64,000 bases of DNA from Schistosoma mansoni. Its lineage: Eukaryota; Platyhelminthes; Trematoda; Strigeidida; Schistosomatidae. Each line of letters begins with the position of its first letter. Positions within the stretch are counted from its first letter, which is position 1. This document shows positions 13,201-23,740 of this stretch, piece by piece. The stretch is taken from positions 992,001 to 1,056,000 of the forward strand of contig NW_017386009.1 of the NCBI RefSeq assembly GCF_000237925.1. Reading direction: 5' to 3'. The notes beneath the pieces were generated by a model. It was not told the DNA's origin. It saw only the letters and a list, made by a program, of their open reading frames with translations, and did not search any database. The position numbers and the translations under genes are program-made.

Positions 13201-16200
13201 AGAATCAAACCCAGGACCTACCAATCTCGCACCAGAGCACTTAACCGATAGATCACTGAGCCGGCTGGCATCCAACGGTGTTAATGTCTAACTTCAACTG
13301 ATCCACGAATTTGAGCAACTCACGCTTTCAACTATGAAAATACTAAATCTCCACAAAACCCCTTCTGATATCTAGAATGGACTTAATATTACCAATGTAA
13401 ATGAATCATCACCGCTATAAGAAAAGATTTTTATTGTGAATCATTGAACCAAGAAGTTCCGGGTTTAATTCTCATTGTGACCTCAAATGTGTATTGATGG
13501 GAAATCTCAGATTAAAACAAGAACAGTTATTCAATACCTCATAGTTCTCATCGGTTAAATCCAGTTATTCAGTATCGTTGACAGTTCTTTCAGTCAACAT
13601 TTTTAAACTCAATTTCACCAATCTAATTATCTGACCAATAATTCGGCATACATTAAAAGCGTGGTCGTAAATTAAAATTATCTTTTGCTTCAATAATTGT
13701 TCAGCAATTAAATCTCAGTGTTTTGGTTGTGGTATTATTCAGCATTATTTAACTATGAAACTAGTTTTATTTATAAATTAAGTTGACTGATAGTTAAATG
13801 GAGAATCAATGGAAGCTCAACTCAATAATTTAAAAACAACATCTTAGCTACGGGAAATACGAACTTATATGGTGAACTGCTAGGTATAATTTCTTTTTGT
13901 CAAGTTTTGCAAGACTTTACGACATTTTCATACGGCATAATAGGTAAGCGTTGACACAAACATATTCGAGGTGTTTATTAACAAAAGTCTCTCACTAACT
14001 ATGATCGAGAGATTTTGGTTAGCACTAACAGACTAGATCAATGTGACATTGGTCACTAATCCCCGGTCAGTCACTTGTAACTATTTCAGTTATACAGGAA
14101 GTTAATCGAGACCTGAACTGCTCAATGTTAACGTTTCTAGCTGTAAAGTTACGAGACGAGAGTCAAATCCCAAGGGGAGCATCAGTTCCTTCTGCATTAT
14201 AGTTACACGTTTCTGACGTATACCAACTAGTAGGAAACCTTGGTCATGAAGGGTTTCCTCTTAACTACGTCTAAACACCAATTGGATTTCCTGTAACTGC
14301 TTAATGATTAGCAATTAGTTATGTAGCAGAATATTTATTCTGTTTGCCAATAACTTAATTGCATTTATATTAAAAATTACTAGCTTTTATATTCTCAGCG
14401 TTTTTTTATTAAAGTATCAAGATGAAAATCAGTCTACCTATAGGGGGGAGTTACCGTTGCTGGAAGTCAATGCAAGATAGTTAACATGTGAAAAAATCTC
14501 AGTGAAGAGTTATGGTCACAATTTTTGTATTATGAAAAGTGATGAGATCCAGCTTCCTAGATCAAAATGAATAGAATAGTATTTGAATTGATCTTTTATT
14601 TGTTGGACATCAAATTCTCTATGCACTAAGTTACCCATCTACATCTAACTGTGACATAATTTTAGGTGGCGAAACTATAATTTATGGACGACCTTTGGAC
14701 GAATCTTGAGCGACCTTGAGAAATATTAGCCAATCAGTAAACAGTCAGCATAGAGTAAAAATATATTATACAAAACCAAAGAATTAAAGTGGATACACTT
14801 CTTTTATATGGTCCAAAAATTTGTCAAGGTTAGAAAGAGGTTCAAAGGTTCTAAAATCGTAATGTATAAGATAGAGGAACTCATCCATATGGTTCTATAA
14901 TACTCAGTCTTTGGAGCCATGATAAGGTCACAAAATCCCTCTCGGTCTCCATCACATAGCTTCAATATTGTTTGTGTACTCCGGTTGTGTAAATTTATTA
15001 TTTTTATTATGGATATGTCCCTAAAATACTCATACTACTGAACAGCCGAAGTTTCAGTGATATCTGCGATTATTGCAGCCAATTTTACTGGTTCTTTTAT
15101 TATACAGTTCGCGACAATTATTGTAATATGCCTTAATCTCAATCTGCATCGAGCAAAAAAGGTTCCTATCCTAGCAAACGTCTTCCTTCAAATGATGTTA
15201 TATCGAAGGATATCACGGTAGCCTGCACAAGGTTTACAAGTCATTTGATCACTGCAATTTCAAAGAAAGGAATTTCTTAATGATCTCCCTTATTGTAGCC
15301 GCTTAACTGTCGAGTCTTCTCTAAAATCCTCTGTGAACCGATCGTACATGAGCACCAGGTACTGAAATTGGCGCCGTGACCTTGAAACCGCTCAAACTTC
15401 TGATTGGTTCGTCCATAAATTATAGTCTCGCCTTTTAGGTATTCAATCTGCACTTATTTATGGTAAATAATTTGCAAAAAAGACATATGGTGATATGATA
15501 TGTTTTGAAATTGTTTACCTTCTCAAATAGTTCTGATGAAGTATGATGATTTGATGCATAACGTGACTTTTCATCAGCTTTATGATAACTGTAAAACATT
15601 TTAGAGAAAAAATGATATAGAAGTTAAACGTCATTAATTCCTAAATCAAATCATTATAGTTCAGAAAAATTGAGGTTTTTATAGATAATATTACAACGAT
15701 TTCTTAGAACACTTACGCCTGTTATTATTCTTCCGCCAATTTTGTCCTGGACAATTCTTTCCAGTTGTTTTCAGTTGACATTCATTTTTTTCATATCTGC
15801 CTCCAATTCTTAGCGTTGTATTTTCTTTAGTCTTCCACTTCTCTGTTTCTCTTCAGGAATCTAAGATACCACTTACTTCCTAATGCAGTTTGGTGATTTC
15901 CATAATGTATGTTCTATCCACCAACTCCACTGTTTTCTACTGATTTCCTCTTCAGATAGAAGTTGATTTGTTCTTTCCCACAGTAGGTTATTGCTAGTTT
16001 TATCCGGAAAATGGACATTGGATTGCCGTAGCGATCCATTCCTTATGATGATGCATTATAGCAACTATGGCACACCCATTTTCGATTATGGTGAATTTCG
16101 GTTAAGCCCTTCTATTAACTTACTTAACAGACATTGTCATTTGGATAGTAACAATTTGCATATTTCTTTGTACTGTTATGGTCACCAGAGCACACGACAG

Positions 16201-19200
16201 ACTCTAGCCAAAACGTTGATTGCTTAAATATCATTCGATGACTCGTCCTCCCCCCATATATGTATGCACCCAAATCCTATTATTAGCTTTTGCTTTGTCT
16301 TGCTGAGCCCTTAAACAATTTGACTATAAATTTGCCTATGTAATTGCTCGCTACTGCTCGCCGATACTCACTCATGTGCTTGTAACTTTGTGGCCTGCAT
16401 CATTTGATAATAAACTGTAGTTGAAGCTTATCTTTGCCTTCTGATTTCATGCACCTTCGAGACTTGTATTATAGCGGTTATCCAGGTGAAAGGTTAGCGA
16501 AGCATTGCACTACAGCTTCTTGTGACCCAGCAGCTCCTGACACGTCGAAGTTGGTGCTTCTTTGATCTCTTTCCAATTATCCACCATCGTAGTTTCTTCT
16601 TATTTCAGTAGGTCCTGTAAGGCTTGGAACCTATTGTTGAGGATTATTTTGAATTGGTTGAGTTTGTTAGTATCTCGAAGGAGGACTGTGATGAACTTTT
16701 ATACTTCTGTATCCCCAGCTGTCCAGTGTTTCTTTATCTTCAGTTTCATCTTGGCCACAACCAGGTGGTAATTTCAAGCTGTGTCAACTTCTCTCTTGGT
16801 TCTCACGTCTTCCATTGACATTCTGATTTTTTTTAATGACTCAGATATCATTGATCTGGTTCTGTGCAGTGTGATGTGGGGAGACCCGTGTAGTTTTGCA
16901 TAGTTATTCGTGTGGGGGAATATTGTACCAGCTATAAAAATTTTGTTGAATGTACATAAATTTGCAAATCTGTCACCATTCTCATTTCTTTCTCTTAGCC
17001 AGTACACATCGTCCCATAATATATCGATAGCCGTTGTTGCGCATTCAGATTTCGATAGTAGGAACTTATGCTCTCGATATACAACTAATGTTCATTCATC
17101 TCATTGGTACGCAGCAATCGTCGTTTCCTACATTTTCAGCAACAACCTAAACCGAACTTCCACAATTTTTGTTTCACTCTGATCCCTACTTTAATGTCTA
17201 TACACAAGTCAAGTATTTGACGCCGCATTACCAGCCGATTAGTAATGATTATGTTCATATTATCTATTCATTCATTTGTATAACTGAATGCTGCATCATC
17301 CATTACCCATAAACACTGTTCGATTACTGTAATTATTATTCTACTCCCATTGCACTGTACACCAGAACATAGAGTTTAGAGATGATCTCTCGAAGATACA
17401 CTCTTGTTCGTCACATTCAAGTCAGTCTCACTCGCTGTCTTTGATTATCATATGTATTAGGTACTTTCATCATGCCTTAATACAGTTTTGTAACAAACGA
17501 GGTCGAGCGCATATCCCTCTAACTACACAAACGACGCTAGGCTTCATGACCAAAAAGGAATACGACTCCGCATATCTCATCTCATCAGTCACTATTCTGT
17601 TCCTCTGGTCATTCTACTAATACTTATTTAGCGACAACTCAACGCAAACGACAACGTACACTGACTTCGTATTTTATAATCATTATCAATAGCAGTATAG
17701 CAACGAATATCACCCATTGATGCAGTTATCATCGTACGGCTGGATTATTTTTATCCCACATGAACTCCAGGTATGTAAATTCGAATCCGCTCATCGCCAA
17801 TCGACACTATTTACTCTACTGCGGCTTACCAGAACATATTCGTATTTCACTGTTCTTTATCATCATACTCAGTCAGCACCACAGAGCAATTACTGTTATA
17901 CTCTATTTTCACGATATTTCGATTCGCGCATATGAACCTGTTATTTTATCATCCAGACAGTCACGATATAAATGCATGTTGCATTTTTTGTACGCTTATT
18001 AATGTACTCATAATCACATGCTAGCATTTCAATTTTTGTCCGCATCTTGACAATATTCATGTACATTTTTGCATAAGCATGACACTTTCGTTTAATACGC
18101 TCACCCCTCACATGACACTGTGATTTATCGGGTGTTTTACAATTTTTTCCCTACATGTTAACACTATTTACATACCGCTTCAGTGTCATTTTTCGAAAAC
18201 AGACATTTCTTTATAAGTGTGCTATTTTCTACAAGGGGGCTATGTAGTATCATTTTATATGTTAAGCACATATACTTTATTCTAGCTACTGGCTAAGCCA
18301 ATTCACCTAAACATTGAGTCATATTTTGATCTCGTTAATTACTCGCTTATTAACCTTGACTACTTTTTTATATGAGCGTATGTGTATGCACACTTCGTAT
18401 CTTATTCATCATATGTCTGTCATTCATTTTTGTCTGACTATAAATGTTGATTAACACTTGCTTAAAATGAGTTGGCTTCCCCGCCATCTCCGATGCGCAT
18501 CATTTTTGCTTCGTTCGCTTTTATTTGCTTCACCACTCTGATTCTCTGGCCAGATCAATGAGTATAGAAAATATATGTATTTTAAATCCATTCTCGTATT
18601 TGACTTATTTAACTCCGTTATTCACCATTTATTACATACGAGGATAGACAGTACGCACGATCAAAAAGGAATCAGATTTACGCCACGACATATCCAGTTG
18701 TTCATTCTTCTCACATCTTTTTCCATTTCTCGGCGTAATGTGTTCTTTGGTCTTCCTCTTCTCCTTAGACCATCAGGATTCCATGTGAGGGCTTGCCTTG
18801 TGATGCAGTTGAGTGCTTTACTCCCTCATTTCTTCCTCCTCTGGGTGGAATCTGGTTTCTTGTCTCCCATAGTAGCTTGTTTCTGACAGTGCCTGGCCAA
18901 CAGGTCCGAAGTATTTTGCGTAGACAACTGCTAATAAACACCTGTATCTTCTGAATGATGGTTTTCGTAGTTCTCTAGGTTTCCGCCCCATATAGTAGAA
19001 CTGTCTTGACATTTGTGTTGGAAATTCTGACTTTGGTGTTGGTTGACAATTGTTTTGCGTTCCAGCTGTTCTTTAGTTGTAGATATGCTGCTCTGGCTTT
19101 GCCGATCCACACCCTCACATCTGCATTAGATTCACCGTGTTCATCAATGATGCTGCCCAGATATGTAAAGGGAATATATTTTGCTATATTCAGAAACTGT

Positions 19201-21777
19201 ATTCCAGTTATGGGCGCTTAAGTATGCTGTCTTCTTAAATTAGGATCAAAGACAAAATTGCATGGCCACACAATTTTCTTGACTTTAATCAAATATTCGA
19301 ATCCCACTAGCTGAAAATGACTTCATTACTATTATACTGAGTATCCATTTTTCTGGCATTCTACTAATTTAATTATTGACATTGATGTCATCCTAAAGAA
19401 AGTTGGATCTGAATCTATTAGAAACTGAACTGAAGATTGAAATTTAGGATATCACTGAGTCAAAATTTCACGTATTTTAAGCAACACGGACTCTAGGCCA
19501 TCTATCGGTACAATTATACCAAGCAAATAATTCTGCAGTTCATGGATAATTAGCTGTATGTTATGATTTTAAATCTGATCAAAAATCTTGAACGTTTTGT
19601 ATGTATCCGATCATCAACTGATTTTCACATATCTCATCGTTTTCTTTACGTAAACGCATTCCTTCATCACCTCATATTTTGGTACGTTTTATTACATTTT
19701 AAAGCTAATATATTTTAGGGTTATTTTTGCTAATTCGTAAAGCTCACATTTTTGTTCAGCCTACTAGATACATTACTACCAAGATGTTGTTAATGAAAAT
19801 TGGATTAGAAGAGTATTCTTATAGTTTGCTTTATGCTTGGTCTAATGTTACTCCCGTTTACATCGTTTTACAAAAATGCTTTGTTTGTTACTACTATTAT
19901 ACATGCACACAGTATAGCCCGTTTGATATTAGTTGCAAATGACCTGATTAATAAAGTTTTTTAACTAATAAACGGGAGTATATTATTATTTGGTTTGATA
20001 TGATCTATAATAGTTTTTGTAGTCACGGAATGTGGTTGATCCAACAGAATACCGAAGTACTGCTCAGCAGGCCACATTATTCATAACTAAGATGAATGTG
20101 CCATCATAGCTAAGTGAGGCCGGTACATAAATAGTTGCTCCAGTGTGCGAAACGTCACTGAAAGTAACTGGATTAGAAACAGAGAAAGTTGCACAAGCTA
20201 TCGTGGTTCGTAAGGGCTCAAGTCACATATTTGATGAAGTATGTAACCTCTGATACACCTATAAACCCTTGAAGTAGATGGACAGTCAAGTGGTGAATTT
20301 ATAACATATCAGTGGCAAAGTAAATGGTGACAGCAAATCGTTTGACAACGAGTTTCTTTAAAGAAAATTCGTACATATTTTTCAAAAATATTCGTGACCA
20401 GTTTATCCCATTAAGGAAAATATTCTATTTTAGTATGTTTAGGTGACTTTAGATTTTTGAGTACAATAACAAGCATGATGAAGACGTTCTATTATGGGAT
20501 AATCTAGGGATTTCAAATTGATAGTTTGGTATATACTTTTGGAAGCATGAGGTAGGAAAGGGCCGAGATGTCGATTAGTTCCAACTACTAACGTCTTTCG
20601 ATGATTATAAAATCACTCTCCACTGGTTTTATTATAAACTAATCTAACACATAGTAATCTATGACCAAAAACCGTAGATTGGCATAGACATTCGACTAAT
20701 GTAGGTTTCAAACTTTTCATAACTGCCTGAACTCCACAATAACTGCGTGTTTCAAACTTTGGTTCTGGTTTCAATCGAACTGTACTTAAAATATGGCATG
20801 GTGAACTCAAAGCAAAATTATTATTTCTGAGTAGAAAATGTGAATTAAAATGGGTCTGTACCACAATACATAATATCATCACTTTTCTGGCACATACAAA
20901 GAGGGATTAGACCTCTATGATGCTACAAACTGCAAGGATTAATACTGGTCGGAAGATATTCGATCCCCACCAGTAAAGGCTGAAAGACGTAATGTCAGAG
21001 CTACAATATTTTGTAAAAGTAAACAGTTTTAAGAATTTGGACACTGGAAAATGACATTAATTATCATTGGAAATCGGTACTTTCTATTAAGTGGAAAAAT
21101 GAAACAGATAGTTTTTGCTGATGTTTCATTGTTTGATAATGATGAAGTTATTATTCTAGTGGCCTTACTTTGAAGAACATGCTAGCAATAAATAAGAAAA
21201 CTTTAGTAGGAACGATTTGTTTTAAACGTTACCAACATTATTATTCACCACATAGCTTTCCTTATTTAAAACTTAAGATTCCTAAAATGAAGGCCGCTAA
21301 AGTGCTTAAAAAACATACATAACGAGACACAAGGGTATCAGTTAACAATATGTTGTTGAATCTACATGAATAATAGTGTTCATTTATCGATAACATGAAG
21401 CATGTTTTAGTGGACGTTGTGACTTACTCTAACAGTTTAAGCGCCTCACCTCTTGGTACTGCTACGTACCTATGATTCTCCATTATATCGCAAACATTTT
21501 GTATTTTAGTTCCCGTATTTGGTGACACGATACAACGGATAGCAGGAACATACTGTCCCAACTGTTTCCTCACTTGTTCCATGAATGAGCTCCACGTTAG
21601 AGCTAGTCTTTGGTTGATGAAGATGCGTCTCCCTGGGTTAAATGTATCTCCATTTCGATGAACTATGAATGATACGCCATTACGTCTGTCACTACATGAG
21701 CTTTTGACTCTACAAAGACAAGCAGTGCAACGGCGCGCGTAAATAGCCATCGTGTGAGTAGATTTTTGTAATGCCAC
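7122..21777 (-). CDS. Doublecortin-domain protein gene, 3' part missing
   Basis: Four minus-strand exons (21428-21709 or up to 21777; 15519-15588; 8562-8644; 7122-7256) join with AG/GT borders and matching phases (2+1, 0+0, 2+1). The product has a full first DCX domain ([10 protein letters not shown] start, [13 protein letters not shown] end). A ~50-residue linker rich in Ser and basic residues follows, then the first half of a second DCX domain ([10 protein letters not shown]). Paired DCX domains bind microtubules in DCX and DCDC2-type proteins, typically in neurons or cilia, so a cytoskeletal role is inferred. The remaining part of domain 2 must lie left of 7122, probably outside the window. 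The introns are packed with SINEs and LINE fragments. The start is uncertain: a Met at 21777 is in frame, but an acceptor at 21709/21710 is equally possible. Confidence 0.8.
7311..7555 (+). mobile_element. SINE family C copy
   Basis: Plus-strand copy from the tRNA-like head (A-box-like TGGTCTAGAGG, B-box-like GGTTTGAATCT) through the hammerhead to the tail CACAAAACCCCTTCTGATA. The ribozyme core CTGAGGA and GAAAC with palindrome ACGGCCGT are kept, but the first base pair of helix II is a U-U mismatch. Confidence 0.8.
7680..8090 (+). mobile_element. CR1/jockey-like LINE 3' fragment (end of RT ORF)
   Basis: An open stretch encodes the C-terminal tail typical of CR1/jockey-type reverse transcriptases: [15 protein letters not shown] near residue 36, then NWNALPE about 100 residues later, followed by a stop at about 8087. 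A TGA at 7979-7981 splits the frame. The RT palm is absent, so it is a 5'-truncated dead copy. SR1 or Perere-like elements are candidate families. Confidence 0.7.
8392..8473 (-). mobile_element. SINE family A fragment (ribozyme part)
   Basis: Minus-strand fragment with only the hammerhead region. Helix II is a perfect GTCTC/GAGAC stem, but the core reads CTGATAAG, replacing the invariant G8. Confidence 0.7.
8562..8644 (-). CDS. Doublecortin gene exon, inter-domain linker
   Basis: 83 bases between a TTTAG acceptor and a GTAAGT donor on the minus strand. It encodes 27 codons plus two bases: a basic stretch beginning [10 protein letters not shown] and ending NVKVI, leading directly into the VYRNGD start of DCX domain 2. 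It begins in phase 0, matching the preceding exon. It is too short for ordinary ORF finding and was identified by phase and context. Confidence 0.75.
8731..8878 (-). mobile_element. SINE family A copy
   Basis: Minus-strand copy with hammerhead and tRNA-like head including a B box GGTTCGAGTCC. The core reads CTGACAAG, the same G8-to-A change seen in the copy at 10038. This suggests either a shared dead source or parallel decay. Confidence 0.75.
9100..9260 (-). repeat. Dispersed repeat J, diverged copy
   Basis: The segment around 9190-9250 (plus-strand reading AATCAATCTTATGGCCTGTT) resembles the repeat found at 23298-23530 and 58545-58803. Its class is unknown to me. Confidence 0.4.
9411..9816 (-). 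mobile_element. SINE family C copy, 5'-inverted with long plus tail
   Basis: 9411-9709 is a minus-strand C unit with ribozyme, tRNA-like head and 5' region. From 9711 the same family resumes in plus orientation (GCGGCCGTCCAGTGCTTCC onwards) to the tail. The two ribozyme-tail segments form a large inverted repeat. The minus-strand ribozyme has an AUC cleavage triplet with a helix-III mismatch. Confidence 0.8.
10038..10219 (+). mobile_element. SINE family A copy
   Basis: Plus-strand Smα-like unit with a good A box (TGGCCGAGTGG) and B box (ATTCGAGTCC), then the ribozyme. The core is CTGACAAG (G8 changed to A), helix II is intact and the cleavage triplet GTC is present. It lacks the long 3' tail. 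Confidence 0.8.
10220..12488. other. No gene recognised
   Basis: Mostly AT-rich. A more balanced patch at about 10520-10800 could be an old retroelement remnant, but no motif supports this. I found no splice-compatible exon. Confidence 0.35.
12489..12818 (+). mobile_element. SINE family C copy with inverted leading tail
   Basis: Begins with an inverted copy of the C tail (TCAGAAAGGGG to AAGTCAATTG, 12489-12548), then a plus-strand unit with tRNA-like head, ribozyme and tail. The ends are therefore inverted repeats of about 55 bases. The ribozyme core at 12711 is intact (separate entry). Confidence 0.8.
12703..12753 (+). ncRNA. Hammerhead ribozyme (SINE C), core intact
   Basis: CTGAGGA core at 12711, helix II GTCCC/GGGAC, GAAA, palindromic helix III ACGGCCGT and cleavage triplet GTC ending at 12744. 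Helix I pairs CACTG with CAGTA, with one terminal mismatch. This is the type-I topology seen in schistosome SINE ribozymes. Activity is inferred, not shown. Confidence 0.75.
13084..13368 (-). mobile_element. SINE family C copy, 5'-inverted, perfect 12-bp TSD
   Basis: The minus-strand unit begins TTGAAAGCGTGAGTCAATTG, and the copy ends with the same sequence on the plus strand plus tail. It is flanked by TATCTAGAATGG at 13072-13083 and 13369-13380. This is the cleanest evidence in the window that a 5'-inverted C copy was inserted as a single unit. The ribozyme core is intact, but the triplet is AUC with a helix-III mismatch. Confidence 0.9.
13381..14097. other. No feature recognised
   Basis: AT-rich stretch with no supported exon or repeat. 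A weak tRNA-like block near 13440-13470 is too diverged to call. Confidence 0.35.
14098..14290 (+). mobile_element. Old SINE family B relic
   Basis: Blocks GGGGAGCATCAGTTCC and AAGGGTTTCCTCTTAAC align in order with the B family, with a decayed ribozyme core between them (CTGACGTA, GGAAAC, GGTC). It is much more diverged than the other three B copies, so this is an ancient member. Confidence 0.5.
14668..15432. mobile_element. Non-autonomous DNA transposon (MITE-like), 765 bp
   Basis: Terminal inverted repeats of about 24 bases: GGCGAAACTATAATTTATGG at the left end, and the complement of GGCGAGACTATAATTTATGG at the right end. Only one mismatch is visible. It is flanked by a perfect 8-base duplication TTTTAGGT at 14660-14667 and 15433-15440. 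A second inverted patch (CCAATCAG/CTGATTGG) lies just inside. No transposase is recognisable within. An 8-base duplication fits hAT, P or Merlin; ends starting GG fit Merlin, which is known in schistosomes, but the superfamily is not settled. Confidence 0.85.
15519..15588 (-). CDS. Doublecortin gene exon, linker
   Basis: 70 bases with acceptor TTTTACAG and donor GTAAAC on the minus strand. One base completes the codon left by exon 21428-21709, then come 23 codons beginning [10 protein letters not shown] and ending ELFEK. It is open in the single frame that fits both neighbours. Confidence 0.75.
15713..17190 (-). mobile_element. LINE D, badly decayed copy
   Basis: On the minus strand, 17190-16490 resembles the endonuclease and linker of LINE D ([13 protein letters not shown], then MEDVRTKR). 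16010-15713 resembles its 3' end (complement of ACGCCTGTTATTATTC and downstream). The RT region is missing, and 16010-16490 is unassigned sequence. Several frames are broken, consistent with an old copy. Confidence 0.65.
17191..18649. other. Unassigned pyrimidine-rich block between LINE pieces
   Basis: Lies between two minus-strand LINE D pieces and differs in composition from its surroundings (plus strand rich in T and C). No RT, transposase or splice-consistent exon is recognisable. It may be an unknown repeat inserted into, or carried with, LINE D. Confidence 0.3.
18650..19215 (-). mobile_element. LINE D fragment, C-terminal region
   Basis: The minus strand matches the region after the RT core of LINE D: complement of the block giving [15 protein letters not shown] residues, then the segment for isolated stretches such as [10 protein letters not shown] and [10 protein letters not shown]. 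Frames are interrupted. Truncated at both ends. Confidence 0.75.
19216..21427. other. Intron of the doublecortin gene; nothing else recognised
   Basis: AT-rich intronic sequence. A 90-residue minus-strand open frame at 20613-20882 has no recognisable motif. It cannot be an obligatory exon because the flanking doublecortin exons join directly in phase. Confidence 0.4.
21428..21777 (-). CDS. Doublecortin gene exon, first DCX domain
   Basis: An open frame with DCX hallmarks: [12 protein letters not shown], a middle helix region with [12 protein letters not shown], then [12 protein letters not shown] and [13 protein letters not shown]. It ends in TTAGA before a GTAAGT donor, leaving two bases for the next exon. 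The 5' border is either a Met at 21777 or a splice acceptor (TTTGTAG) just above 21709. The domain is complete in both cases. Confidence 0.85.
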
Positions 21778-22247
21778 ACTATTAACCTTTTCAAGGTTGA
21801 AGCCACACTATGTCCAATGGATTAAACTTAGCTTGACAGAATTGAGAAACTATCTGTCCCTTAGGATCAAGCATGAGTGTTGAGATAATGTTCTTGATAA
21901 TAAAACAAAATCTTACAAGGTTTTCTAGAAGGGAATAAATAGATTATCTAAATGTTACAAATATGCGTTCCGATCCACGAATCCGTCTTAAGATAAAAAG
22001 TTTCCGCCTTAGGACAGTGAGCCGTTTTAACTAAAAAATCTTCATTATTTTCATATCATTACCTGAGAAGTATATATATTACTAATCAAGACAGCATCCT
22101 TAGCCTTCATTCATCGTTATTGAGAAAGGATTCAGAGAATTATAATAACGCTGTCAACAATACCAAGAGAACGAAATCTCTCTTTGAAAACATGTGCAGG
22201 CATCGATAACTTTCTTCTTGAGGATAAACTATTTAAGCGGTAAGTAA

Positions 22248-22480
22248 ATCCCCAAAATCAATAGCACTGTAAGTGTTCGACATTGGATGGTGACCACATT
22301 CGTTTTAATGAACTCTCTCAGCTGAAAGTGCTCGGTCATGCATCCTCACCAGATCACGAGTGAGAACCCAGTGCACAACTTCTCCTGCGATCACTAGCCA
22401 GTTTACATCAGTCACTTCTCGACATATTGATAATCTATCAAATACATCTTCCAACCTCCTCGATTCTGACTTTTGATTTC
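22248..22480 (-). repeat. Dispersed repeat H, inverted partner 1
   Basis: The minus-strand reading matches H copies at 22610 and 60845 (block CGTGATCTGGTGAGGATGCA). With 22610-22840 it forms an inverted pair around a ~130-base centre. The H copy at 60845 runs into a Penelope-like GIY-YIG fragment, so H may be part of a Penelope-like element. Confidence 0.5.
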
Positions 22481-22609
22481 GCTTGATGGATAAGATTCAT
22501 AATAGAAGGTGTTACTGGTTAAGCCGTTGTCAAACTCTGAATACCTGTGACATTATCAACATCTTTATAATCAAAGTGTGCAAACCCAGTCCAATCAGGA
22601 GTCATAAGT

Positions 22610-22840
22610 GAAGAGGTTAGAAGATTTGTTTGGAAGACTATCGATACATCAGTAAGCGTTTAATCTAAACTGGCTAACTGTTGCAGGAGATGCTCAACAC
22701 TCGCGATCATGTGCGGATGCGTGACCAAGCGCCTTTAGCTAGGCGCGTCCGTTAAAACTAATGATATCAGCATTAAATGTCGAGGATTTACAGATCTGCT
22801 TGCTTCGGGAACTTATTGACCGTTACGTGTTGGACTTCAG
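22610..22840 (+). repeat. Dispersed repeat H, inverted partner 2
   Basis: The plus-strand H copy shares ACTGGCTAACTGTTGCAGGA and GCGGATGCGTGACC with its partner at 22248-22480. It is more diverged than the 60845 copy. Confidence 0.5.
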
Positions 22841-23297
22841 TAAAAATACATTAGTCTCAATGAAATTATTCAACAGTGCAATATCAGAATAAACCTGTAA
22901 TCCAGCTTCATCATATTTTAGATTCCCTCTACTTTAGTCTGACAAGCAATTATTAGTTTAGAATACTTGTTCACACTAAGAAACAATAGGAAAGGGTCGA
23001 AAAAGTCGTTTTAAGGACATTCTGATTGGTTTAAATTATGACTACCACCGTTACTAGTTGCTTCACCTAACTAAGAAATTCGTCAGAAAACCTGTCAGTG
23101 AAGACTCATGGTCATAAAAGGCTTGGTATTTAATCCATTAAATGTGTCTAGTGACAGGGCATCCACTAGATGTCTATCAGAGATTTGGAATAGCTTTATA
23201 TCTGACCCTGGATGAGTTCACTCAAAAACGTAAAATGTTCCGTTACTAAATCTTTTATCATGGAATAATTAGCTTTTAGTCAAGTTTATTCGTGTAG
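22841..23297. other. No feature recognised
   Basis: AT-rich stretch with no supported feature. Confidence 0.35.
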
Positions 23298-23530
23298 AAA
23301 ACATGTGTGAAGATGAACGCCAAAACGAGTAAAAACAAATAATCCAATAAGAGCAGATAACAAACATACATCTTCATCTATAGCTTAACGTATAGTTGAA
23401 ACAGGTCATGAGATTGACTTTAACACAGAATTCCTGTACGTAGGTTGTTCTGAGTCTTGGACGTACGGAAATTCAATCTTTTCTTGTGTGTTCAGAAACA
23501 ATTGATACATTCCTAAACCTATCCTGGAAA
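23298..23530 (+). repeat. Repeat J, inverted partner of 58545-58803
   Basis: Shares long near-identical blocks with the complement of 58545-58803 (such as AAAACGAGTAAAAACAAATA and AGGTTGTTCTGAGTCTTGG). It lies in the right order to be an outlying part of the inverted legumain duplication. However, a weaker third copy near 9100 suggests it is also a dispersed repeat. Confidence 0.6.
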
Positions 23531-23607
23531 TATTCATTCATTATCCACAGTAGTTTCATTCACATCCATTTTCTTATTATCTTTATTTTACTTCCATATT
23601 TCATATT

Positions 23608-23740
23608 ATTCAGTTATACTGTACGGAGCTGAAACGTGGAGAACTACGACATCCATCGTCAAGAAGGTATAGGTATTTATAAACAGTTGTTTACACAAAA
23701 TACTCAACATTCACTGGCCGGATACTATATCCAGATGAGA
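23608..23740 (+). mobile_element. LINE D fragment
   Basis: Encodes a short run of the LINE D C-terminal region (VILYGAETWRTT, then HWPDTIS). It sits at the left edge of the inverted duplication, exactly where legumain sequence upstream of the 57759 exon is lost in this arm. Confidence 0.7.

Noticed and set aside
20613-20882. 89-residue minus-strand ORF inside the doublecortin intron
   Set aside because: No domain, and the flanking doublecortin exons join in phase without it. Could be an unknown exon of another transcript, but I cannot support it.
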